NCBI GenBank assembly: GCA_019747615.1
Contig: JAIEQQ010000146.1
Coordinates: 1-5,583 of the forward strand
Direction: 5' to 3'
From: Phycisphaerales bacterium
GTDB lineage: Bacteria; Planctomycetota; Phycisphaerae; Phycisphaerales; UBA1924
DNA: 5,583 nucleotides
The position numbers were made by a program, and so were the translations under genes. Positions within the stretch are counted from its first letter, which is position 1; each line of letters starts with the position of its first letter. Positions 1 to 5,247 of this stretch are shown one piece after another. A model generated the notes under the pieces. It was not told the origin of the DNA. It saw only the letters and a list, made by a program, of their open reading frames with translations, and searched no databases.

Positions 1-220
1 AGCCACACGGCTGCGCCGTGCCGCCCGAGCCGCTAAATGCCCGGGACAGCACATTGATAGGCCAAGAGCGGGGTCCTGGGGTTTCCGGTGTCTGGCACGG
101 GAACCGCGGAGATGGATCGCTTCGTGGCTGCAGCACCACGCTGTCGCCGTCGCCGCAGCTGCTGGCAATCCCCTCCCAGAGGCGGTCACAAAGGGTCCAG
201 AAACACCTCGGGCTTTACGC
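1..220. other. Left flank with no supported gene
   Basis: No convincing coding region is seen on either strand. One plus-strand frame stays open from the window edge to a TGA at 305-307, but it runs through the promoter and into the RHH gene and its translation is low-complexity. It may be the chance continuation of something upstream. The only local structure is a perfect 6-bp stem with a 3-nt loop at 6-20 (CACGGC-tgc-GCCGTG), not followed by a T-run on either strand. Confidence 0.5.
6..20. repeat. Short perfect hairpin at left edge
   Basis: CACGGC and GCCGTG are exact reverse complements separated by three bases. The stem is GC-rich and could fold in RNA from either strand. No U-tract follows, so a rho-independent terminator is not supported. 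A stem this short can also arise by chance in GC-rich DNA. Confidence 0.3.
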
Positions 221-249
221 TTGACTTCTGATGCAACCTGCATCACAAT
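221..249 (+). promoter_or_regulatory. Sigma70-type promoter of the RHH-methyltransferase operon
   Basis: TTGACT at 221-226 matches the -35 consensus at 5 of 6 positions. After exactly 17 bases comes CACAAT at 244-249, matching the -10 consensus at 4 of 6. Transcription would start near 256-258, leaving a leader of about 20 nt with a GAGG ribosome site before the ATG at 276. The promoter lies inside a pair of tandem repeats, so it is probably repressible. This is read from the sequence only; the -10 is not strong. Confidence 0.5.
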
Positions 250-266
250 GCTGCAACCCGCATCAC
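230..266. promoter_or_regulatory. Tandem operator-like repeats over the promoter
   Basis: TGCAACCTGCATCAC (232-246) and TGCAACCCGCATCAC (252-266) differ at one base of 15 and are offset by 20 bp, about two helical turns, so both would face the same side of the DNA. The first copy is part of a perfect inverted repeat, GATGCA-acc-TGCATC (230-244). The second, at 250-264, is imperfect. Together they cover the -35/-10 spacer, the -10 box and the expected transcription start. RHH repressors typically bind tandem short sites cooperatively, so the protein encoded just downstream is the natural candidate ligand. That link is inference. Confidence 0.6.
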
Positions 267-270
267 GAGG
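267..270 (+). promoter_or_regulatory. Ribosome binding site of the RHH gene
   Basis: GAGG sits 5 nt before the ATG at 276. It decides between this start and the in-frame ATG at 231, which lies between the -35 and -10 boxes and so could not be translated from the proposed transcript. Confidence 0.6.
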
Positions 271-275
271 CTGCC

Positions 276-479
276 ATGCCAAAGAAACGACAAGCACCGG
301 AATCTGATCGCGTCACGGTGACGCTGGCACCAGGACAGCGTGCCGTGCTCGAGCGAATCGCCGAGCAGAACGAGACCACGCTGGCGTTCGTGGTGCGATA
401 TGCGTTGAAACAGTTCATTCAGGAATCAGAAAGTGGCCAGCTGAAGCTGGAGTTTCCGATCGGTCCAGCAAGCCAGTGA
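276..479 (+). CDS. Ribbon-helix-helix (CopG/Arc-like) small DNA-binding protein
   Basis: This 67-residue protein has the length and layout of a ribbon-helix-helix regulator. A basic N-terminus (MPKKRQ) is followed by a short strand of alternating residues (DRVTVTL, about 11-17), a first helix (about 19-31, PGQRAVLERIAEQN) and a second amphipathic helix (about 33-47, TLAFVVRYALKQFIQ). A charged tail of roughly 20 residues closes it. RHH proteins dimerise and insert the paired strands into the major groove. The start at 276 is chosen for its GAGG ribosome site and because the longer frame from 231 would begin inside the promoter. The gene overlaps or abuts the methyltransferase gene, so the two should be co-transcribed. 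By position it probably represses its own promoter and so limits methyltransferase level, a role like that of controller proteins in restriction-modification systems. An antitoxin-type role is less likely because no toxin lies beside it. Confidence 0.78.
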   Translation: MPKKRQAPESDRVTVTLAPGQRAVLERIAEQNETTLAFVVRYALKQFIQESESGQLKLEFPIGPASQ

Positions 480-487
480 GAAGTCGA

Positions 488-1621
488 ATGCCCACCAAGT
501 CCCCGATCAACACTTCCGGCCAACCAGCGACCATCGCGTACAAACGGCCTCGCGGCACGCTCTACGTCGGCGATTCGCTACACGCGCTCGCTCATGCACC
601 ACTGACGAAGTACCGCGGCAAGGTGCAGCTGGTGTTCACGTCGCCCCCGTTTCCTCTCAACCGCAAGAAGAAGTACGGCAACCTTCAGGGCGAGGAGTAC
701 GTTGAATGGCTCGCGGCATATGCACCACGATTGACGGAATACCTGACCGCTGATGGATCGATCGTGATCGAAGTCGGAAACGGCTGGGACGCGGGACAGC
801 CAACGGTTTCAACGCTCGCCATCGAAGCCCTCCTGGCATTCAAGAAGAAGGCGGGCCTCCACCTCTGCCAGGAGTTCATCTGTTTCAACCCGGCACGCCT
901 ACCAAGCCCTGCACAATGGGTGACAATCGAGCGGTGCCGAGTGAAGGACGCATTCACGCGGGTTTGGTGGATGTCACCAACGCCGCGCCCCAAAGCTGAC
1001 AACAGCCGTATCTTGACCGAGTACAGCGGCGCGATGCGCAAACTACTAGAGCGTGGCACGTACAACCCGGGTACCCGCCCATCGGAACATCAAATCGGGG
1101 AGACCTCATTCCTCTCGGACAACGGTGGCGCGATCCCGCCAAACGTGCTCATGCCGTCAGCTGCCGCCATCCTCCAGGAGATCCTGGCCGCGGGCAATGA
1201 AACAACGGATGTCCTTTCGATCGCCAACACCTCAACCGCCGACCCCTATCAGCGATATTGCCGGGAAAACGACATACCTCAGCATCCTGCCAGAATGCCG
1301 ATGAAGCTCGTCCAGTTCTTTGTGGACTTTCTGACCGAGCCCGGCGACCTGGTGCTGGACCCGTTCGCCGGGAGCAACTCGACGGGCTTCGTCGCCGACG
1401 TGCGTGAACGCCGATGGGTGGGCATCGAGGCCGACGAGCACTACGCACGCACGTCAGAGGAGCGGTTCAAGCAGTACGAGCTGACTGGCGTCAACCCTCT
1501 TTTTGGCGAATCGCCTCGATCTGCCGGGAAAAACGGGACCGGAGCACATCCAGGAACGCCTGTAGTTGTTCGATCTCGGCCAGCGGTATCGGGCGCGAGC
1601 CGCCGTGTACCCCGCGGGTGA
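488..1621 (+). CDS. Site-specific DNA methyltransferase, beta class (N4-cytosine or N6-adenine)
   Basis: It transfers a methyl group from S-adenosylmethionine to a base in double-stranded DNA. Counted from the ATG at 488 (377 aa), the catalytic motif IV TSPPF is at 51-55 and the SAM-binding motif I DPFAGSNSTG is near 291-300. Upstream of motif I is the usual HPARMP stretch with GDLVLDPF; GIEAD follows as motif II. Motif IV before motif I defines the beta arrangement. TSPP-type motifs are common in N4-cytosine enzymes, but N6-adenine cannot be excluded. The region between the motifs should contain the target-recognition part. A GTG at 476 would give 381 aa and a 4-bp GTGA overlap with the RHH gene. 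I prefer 488 because GAG lies 7 nt ahead of it, while nothing precedes 476. The last 43 codons or so, after about NPLFGE, run antisense to the convergent gene and read as glycine/arginine/serine-rich sequence without family character. They look like a read-through extension. Confidence 0.9.
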   Translation: MPTKSPINTSGQPATIAYKRPRGTLYVGDSLHALAHAPLTKYRGKVQLVFTSPPFPLNRKKKYGNLQGEEYVEWLAAYAPRLTEYLTADGSIVIEVGNGWDAGQPTVSTLAIEALLAFKKKAGLHLCQEFICFNPARLPSPAQWVTIERCRVKDAFTRVWWMSPTPRPKADNSRILTEYSGAMRKLLERGTYNPGTRPSEHQIGETSFLSDNGGAIPPNVLMPSAAAILQEILAAGNETTDVLSIANTSTADPYQRYCRENDIPQHPARMPMKLVQFFVDFLTEPGDLVLDPFAGSNSTGFVADVRERRWVGIEADEHYARTSEERFKQYELTGVNPLFGESPRSAGKNGTGAHPGTPVVVRSRPAVSGASRRVPRG

Positions 1622-2180
1622 TGTCAGTTCGCTCCGCCTGAGCACACCACTCCTTAGCGCGTCGGACCGCTGTCTCGATGGCCCTCATGCGGTCGTTGAG
1701 CTCGTTGGCCGTGTTTCGGGACAGCCCAAGAAATGCCGCCGCGCCGAGCCAGCTCCGTGGCTCATCCTTATCCTTGAGCCACGCGCGAAACGGCGGGCTC
1801 TCCACGAATGGCTCGATGACGACATAGATCGGGCCGGGGGATCTTGAGGAAGTGACCTCCGCCTCCGGACCGCGCTGGATGGCGGCGACCTCTGCGGCCC
1901 CGAGATCGGTCAATCGGTAGTAGTTCGGCTTCGTCTTCTCCATGAAGCGCCGCCGGATGGGATTGTCCTTCTTGGTCTGCCCCATGATCTCCATCATCAC
2001 GCGTTTGTGATCGGGATGAGCCGCCTCAAAGCCGCGCAACCCGAAGCGGTTGTTGTCGCGACGCCACGCTGCGACGGTCAACTCCCACTCAGTGAAATCG
2101 CGCTTGCCCGCGTTCGCCAGGTCGGCAGCTGCCAGCAGGATCTCCTGGGCCGCCGTTCGTCGGTTGGTTGGTCCACTCAT
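1491..2180 (-). CDS. Winged-helix-like protein of the ATPase operon, function unknown
   Basis: I do not recognise a named family for this 229-residue protein. Residues about 10-100 look like a DNA-binding winged helix: helices around AAQEILLAAADLA and FTEWELTVAAW, an FGLRGFEAAHPDHKRV segment, then YYRLTDLGAAEV, the strand-turn-helix ending typical of wHTH proteins that act on or beside DNA. A linker rich in Ser/Pro/Gly follows at about 105-118. The second half (about 143-229) is mostly helical, with a basic amphipathic segment (about 160-185) and a final helix (about 200-226) that may form a coiled coil. The start at 2180 is supported by a perfect AGGAGG 9 nt upstream and a 4-bp ATGA overlap with the ATPase stop, so translation is probably coupled. 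The frame extends upstream to 2351, but only antisense-like Arg-rich sequence is found there. A role as DNA-contacting partner of the ATPase is inferred from context. Confidence 0.75.
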   Translation of the reverse strand: MSGPTNRRTAAQEILLAAADLANAGKRDFTEWELTVAAWRRDNNRFGLRGFEAAHPDHKRVMMEIMGQTKKDNPIRRRFMEKTKPNYYRLTDLGAAEVAAIQRGPEAEVTSSRSPGPIYVVIEPFVESPPFRAWLKDKDEPRSWLGAAAFLGLSRNTANELNDRMRAIETAVRRAKEWCAQAERTDITRGVHGGSRPIPLAEIEQLQAFLDVLRSRFSRQIEAIRQKEG

Positions 2181-4555
2181 GCCGGTCGGCCTCCTGCCTC
2201 GGCGATTGCCTCGGCGATCTTGTAAGCATCTTCGATGAACGGCGCACACTCCATTTCGGCGGTGGCGAACCGCTCGCGGAACTGAACCCCTGTGAGCGGT
2301 GCCTCGCGCACCGGCTCGAATACCCAGAGGCGTTTGAGAATCTCGAAGCACTTCATCGCGATGAACTGGCAGTAGGTCTCCGTCGCGATGCCCGCCATCC
2401 CCTTCCGCCCGCCCTTCCCACGACGGGCCTGAACAGATTCCTTGCTATCGGGATTGATGAAGATCACGTTGGCGTTCTCGAAGACCGGGTCGAAGTCGAT
2501 GATCGTGGGCTGATGCTCGGACGGCGGGATGGTGCGTTGCTCCAAGGGGTAATGCTCCATTCCCGGCACGGACGTACCACATAGCAGAATCAGAGGGATC
2601 TCTCCCCCAGCATCGCCGCCGGTGCCCCGCCGCGGTGGCACTCGTTCTGAGCCGATACGGGTGGCCGCCGATGCCGTGTCGATCTGGTTGCCTCCCCAGC
2701 GCACCCGAAGCGTGGCGGTGCCTTCCTGAGACCCCGCGACATAAACGCCGTTGCGACTGATCCGGCCCATGCCGATCTCGTCCACCGACGCGTCGTGGAG
2801 CAGGTCGTCCCGACTTCCACCCTCCGTGGTGTACGTCACCTTGATGGTCAAGTGCTCGCCCTGGAGCAGCAGACGATCGGGGATGCCGGTGATATTGGCC
2901 CCGGTGCACGTGACCGACTCGACGGCGACGGTGTTTGACTTGACACCTCCATCCTCGGATTCGAACCACACGGTCGTCGTACCGCCGCCTGAAGCCGTCG
3001 CCTGGTTCGCCGCGTCAACTTGCAGCAGATCCGCCCGGTCCATCTTGATGACCAGCCTTGGCGACGGCACCGGCCGCAGCTCTCCGGCGGGAGTCTGCTC
3101 GAACGCCTTCACACGCAGCGGCACCGTCGCGCCGACGGCAATCGCGATGGAGGCGGACTTGCCCTCCAACTCGATGACGTTCACCACCTCGCCCTTCGGG
3201 GGCGGTGGCGGAGCAGGGGGCTTCGTACCGCCGGGCCCGTCGCCCTGCTGTCCCTTCCCCGCGCCCTGTTCGCCTCTATCGCGCTCGGTGAGGAACTCCC
3301 GCATCAGGTCGCGGAGCTTCTTCAAGCTCTGATTAACCTTGTCCCGATCTTCCGATCGGTGCTCCTTCGCCGTGGCCTGCTGGATTTTGTCGGCGAGCTC
3401 CTTGACCTGGTTGGCGGTCCAATCCTGCAGCCCACGGACGAGTGGAGTGTCGTTGAGCGACTTGCGGTCGGCACCAGCAAGGTGCTCCCCCTCGAGGGAA
3501 GGCACACGGAGCTCGCCAAAAACGAATCCGGAGGAAGCACCGGGGCTCAGGTCCGCAACACTCCACAGGCCGACGACGTTCCGGTTGTTCCTGATTCGGA
3601 TCAGGTGCAGGGGCCGCATGTCCTCCGTGCGCAAAGAGCGAGAGCTGGTGCGGAGCGTGAGCACGCGCGTTCGCTCGTCGCCCGCACCGGTGCTCACCTG
3701 TTCCCCGGTCTGCGGATCGGTCACCTCGTCCGGCACGGGGATGACGAGCGGATCGACGAAGCCCGGAAATGCCTCGGGGTACTCGACCTTGGCCGGGGAA
3801 TCTCCAACGACTTGGCCATCGACGACAAACCACACGGCGCAGGACTCGAGTGTGAGCGCCGCCTGCGGATGAGTCTCGACAGAGCGGCGCATTTCCGAGA
3901 CGGCGCGCCGCACAGTCTCTTCCCTGGCACGCGCCCAGTCCATGACGCCGTTGACCTGCGCGATCGTGTACGACTGCCGAGCCGCGAACGTCTCCTGCGC
4001 CGGTTTCGGCAACCGGTCGAAGCTGAGGCCCAGATCGGCCAGCGCTTTGTCGAACTGCTTGCGGCTCGATTCGACGCGCTGATCCTCCACGGGCTTTCCG
4101 CCTTCGACTGCGAGCCCAGGCTTGAAGCGCGTCCGCTCACTCTCGTTCTCGTACCCCATCCGTGTGCGGCGACCGTCGTGGCAGGATTCGAAGGACGAGT
4201 CGGTGCTCGAGCCGAGGACCATGAACGCCTTGCCGCCGTTGCCGTGACCACCCTCGATGTCTGAGGCCTTGTCGCGGGCGTTGGCGGTGGGGTCCGACCA
4301 CGTCTCCCATCGCTTGAACTGATCCGCAGTAGCGCCGGCAAAATCGATCACACCAATCGATTTGTCAGCCGTGTTGACGGCGACCACGATCGTGCGCAGA
4401 GCCGGGTCGGTGACCCCCAGGCGGCTGTATTGGTCCTTGGAGTTCTTGATCAGCTCAGGGAGCCCATCCCTCACACCGCGGAATCGCGACAAGAGCTGCA
4501 TCAGGGTGTGCGGCACGTCGATAGGGATTCGCTCGCGGAACTGGTACTTTGCCAT
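2177..4555 (-). CDS. GHKL (MORC/MutL-like) ATPase with two Ig-like domains
   Basis: This is a 792-residue multidomain protein. The N-terminal Bergerat-fold ATP site shows an N-box, E34-L-I-K-N38-S-K-D41, with the catalytic-type Glu and Mg-binding Asn; a diverged D-box, DFAGAT (71-76); and a glycine lid, GGHGNGGKAF (102-111). Residues about 235-380 fit a transducer region and end in a Lys-containing stretch, GADRKSLNDTPLVRGLQDW. A charged coiled coil (about 381-425) and a Gly/Pro linker with a run of prolines (428-455) follow. Two beta-rich domains come next (about 457-547 and 548-635). The second has the NGVYVAGSQEGTATLRV pattern of bacterial Ig-like type 2 (BIG_2) repeats. The C-terminal domain (about 653-792) is unrecognised and contains VIFINPDSKES. 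No signal peptide or membrane segment is seen, so a cytoplasmic location is inferred. GHKL ATPases act as ATP-driven dimer clamps; relatives are found in restriction-modification loci. The start at 4555 has AGAGG 7 nt upstream. It lies 27 bp after one wHTH gene and overlaps the next by 4 bp. Confidence 0.85.
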   Translation of the reverse strand: MAKYQFRERIPIDVPHTLMQLLSRFRGVRDGLPELIKNSKDQYSRLGVTDPALRTIVVAVNTADKSIGVIDFAGATADQFKRWETWSDPTANARDKASDIEGGHGNGGKAFMVLGSSTDSSFESCHDGRRTRMGYENESERTRFKPGLAVEGGKPVEDQRVESSRKQFDKALADLGLSFDRLPKPAQETFAARQSYTIAQVNGVMDWARAREETVRRAVSEMRRSVETHPQAALTLESCAVWFVVDGQVVGDSPAKVEYPEAFPGFVDPLVIPVPDEVTDPQTGEQVSTGAGDERTRVLTLRTSSRSLRTEDMRPLHLIRIRNNRNVVGLWSVADLSPGASSGFVFGELRVPSLEGEHLAGADRKSLNDTPLVRGLQDWTANQVKELADKIQQATAKEHRSEDRDKVNQSLKKLRDLMREFLTERDRGEQGAGKGQQGDGPGGTKPPAPPPPPKGEVVNVIELEGKSASIAIAVGATVPLRVKAFEQTPAGELRPVPSPRLVIKMDRADLLQVDAANQATASGGGTTTVWFESEDGGVKSNTVAVESVTCTGANITGIPDRLLLQGEHLTIKVTYTTEGGSRDDLLHDASVDEIGMGRISRNGVYVAGSQEGTATLRVRWGGNQIDTASAATRIGSERVPPRRGTGGDAGGEIPLILLCGTSVPGMEHYPLEQRTIPPSEHQPTIIDFDPVFENANVIFINPDSKESVQARRGKGGRKGMAGIATETYCQFIAMKCFEILKRLWVFEPVREAPLTGVQFRERFATAEMECAPFIEDAYKIAEAIAEAGGRPA
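2190..2195 (-). promoter_or_regulatory. Strong ribosome binding site deciding the start at 2180
   Basis: Read on the minus strand this is AGGAGG, a full anti-16S match, 9 nt before the ATG at 2180. It lies inside the 3' end of the ATPase gene and rules out the longer in-frame start at 2351. Confidence 0.75.
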
Positions 4556-4562
4556 TGATGGG

Positions 4563-4567
4563 CCTCT
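4563..4567 (-). promoter_or_regulatory. Ribosome binding site of the GHKL ATPase gene
   Basis: Read on the minus strand, AGAGG ends 7 nt before the ATG at 4555. It lies in the 27-bp gap after the TAA of the 209-residue gene. There is no room there for a separate promoter and terminator, so the ATPase is read from the upstream transcript. Confidence 0.6.
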
Positions 4568-4582
4568 GGTTCGATGTGCTGG

Positions 4583-5212
4583 TTAGCGTTGTGGCAGCGA
4601 CTGCCATGCCGTCTCGATGGATGATGCAAACGTCTGCGGCCGGACAACGGTGTAGCCCTGCCGACCGTGCTGCAGGACCATGCCCGCCCACTTCAGCCAG
4701 GAGACGACCGCGTACGTCTGGTAGCTCGGAACCTGCTCGGCGCTCTTCGCGCTTGCCAACGCCTTGAGGATCTCATCCATCGTGAAGCGGTGGCCCGACT
4801 TGCCCTTCGAAACAACCGCGGACGCGACCGCGTCCACCCCGGCTTTGGGCACGCGGTGCTCGTACGGCCCCTTTTCTCGCGGAGACCATCCCAGCTTCAC
4901 GAGATCGAGTTTCTCACGGAGGAACTGCGGGTAGTCGGTCTTCTTGAGCTTGGCGGATGCTCTCGGGGCCGCCTCACCTCGGAGCGCCGTTGGCATGGCG
5001 GGATCCTCTGGGGCTTCCGTCCGCGCCGGTGCCGATGGAGTTGGAGAAGCTTTGAGTGGCCAGCGCGCAGCCAATCCAGCGATCTCTTTGGCCATCGGGG
5101 TCAGGTGAGGCAACTCGTCGAATCGACCTTCACCAGCAGCGAGGGCGATCTCGCTCCGAGCGGCACCGTCGAGGTCCGCGATCAGCTTTCTGAGTCTCAG
5201 TTCGCCGTCCAT
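4583..5212 (-). CDS. Predicted winged-helix protein, first gene of the ATPase operon
   Basis: No named family is recognised for this 209-residue protein. The N-terminal part (1-50) is a charged helical segment. A Pro/Ala-rich linker (about 52-86) separates it from a conserved-looking core that begins DYPQFLREKLDLVKLGWS (93-110) and continues PYEHRVPK (116-123). The C-terminal part (about 124-192) reads as a winged helix: helix FTMDEILKAL, then VPSYQTYAVVSWLKWAGMVL as the recognition-helix region, and GRQGYTVVRP as the wing. This suggests DNA or nucleoprotein binding. The start is firm: an in-frame TAG lies only 18 nt upstream (5230-5228) and no other start codon intervenes. No ribosome site precedes it and the promoter -10 box ends 6 nt before the ATG, so translation is probably leaderless. 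It could be an autoregulator of this operon or a structural subunit of the ATPase complex; the sequence does not decide. Confidence 0.75.
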   Translation of the reverse strand: MDGELRLRKLIADLDGAARSEIALAAGEGRFDELPHLTPMAKEIAGLAARWPLKASPTPSAPARTEAPEDPAMPTALRGEAAPRASAKLKKTDYPQFLREKLDLVKLGWSPREKGPYEHRVPKAGVDAVASAVVSKGKSGHRFTMDEILKALASAKSAEQVPSYQTYAVVSWLKWAGMVLQHGRQGYTVVRPQTFASSIETAWQSLPQR

Positions 5213-5215
5213 ACA

Positions 5216-5232
5216 CGTAGGATATATCTACG
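5216..5232. promoter_or_regulatory. Dyad overlapping the -10 box (candidate operator)
   Basis: CGTAG (5216-5220) and CTACG (5228-5232) are exact inverted repeats around GATATAT, 17 bp in all, covering the whole -10 box and its upstream edge. A protein bound here would block RNA polymerase. It does not resemble the repeats before the RHH gene, so a different regulator is implied. The winged-helix product of the first gene is a candidate by position only. Confidence 0.5.
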
Positions 5233-5247
5233 GCACAGGTATGTCAA
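5219..5247 (-). promoter_or_regulatory. Sigma70-type promoter of the leftward ATPase operon, apparently leaderless
   Basis: On the minus strand a perfect -35 TTGACA (5247-5242) is followed by a 17-base spacer and TATCCT (5224-5219), 4 of 6 matches to the -10 consensus. Another reading, TATATC, would have a 15-base spacer. The ATG at 5212 is 6 bases past the -10, so the expected transcription start falls on or next to the start codon. Confidence 0.65.

Noticed and set aside
18..224. 68-codon open frame in the left flank
   Set aside because: No ribosome site, low-complexity composition and no recognisable motif; it ends in the -35 box of the next promoter.
231..275. Longer start for the RHH protein at 231
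   Set aside because: It would begin between the -35 and -10 boxes, and the 15 extra residues are encoded by the operator repeats; the ATG at 276 has its own GAGG.
2..307. Plus-strand frame open from the window edge to 307
   Set aside because: It crosses the promoter and operators and enters the RHH gene out of frame. The translation shows no domain; most likely chance openness in GC-rich DNA, though the tail of an upstream gene cannot be fully excluded.
2181..2351. N-terminal extension of the 229-residue protein from a start at 2351
   Set aside because: The extension is Arg-rich, lies inside the ATPase gene in another frame, and a perfect AGGAGG plus ATGA overlap point to 2180.
3191..3274. 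Possible frameshift or repeat expansion in the C-rich stretch encoding the Gly/Pro linker
   Set aside because: The frame continues cleanly on both sides and the stretch reads as a normal proline-rich interdomain linker.
3020..4264. 414-codon plus-strand open frame
   Set aside because: It is wholly antisense to the GHKL ATPase, which has recognisable motifs. Its translation is Arg/Leu/His-rich with no domain, a common artefact of GC-rich genes.
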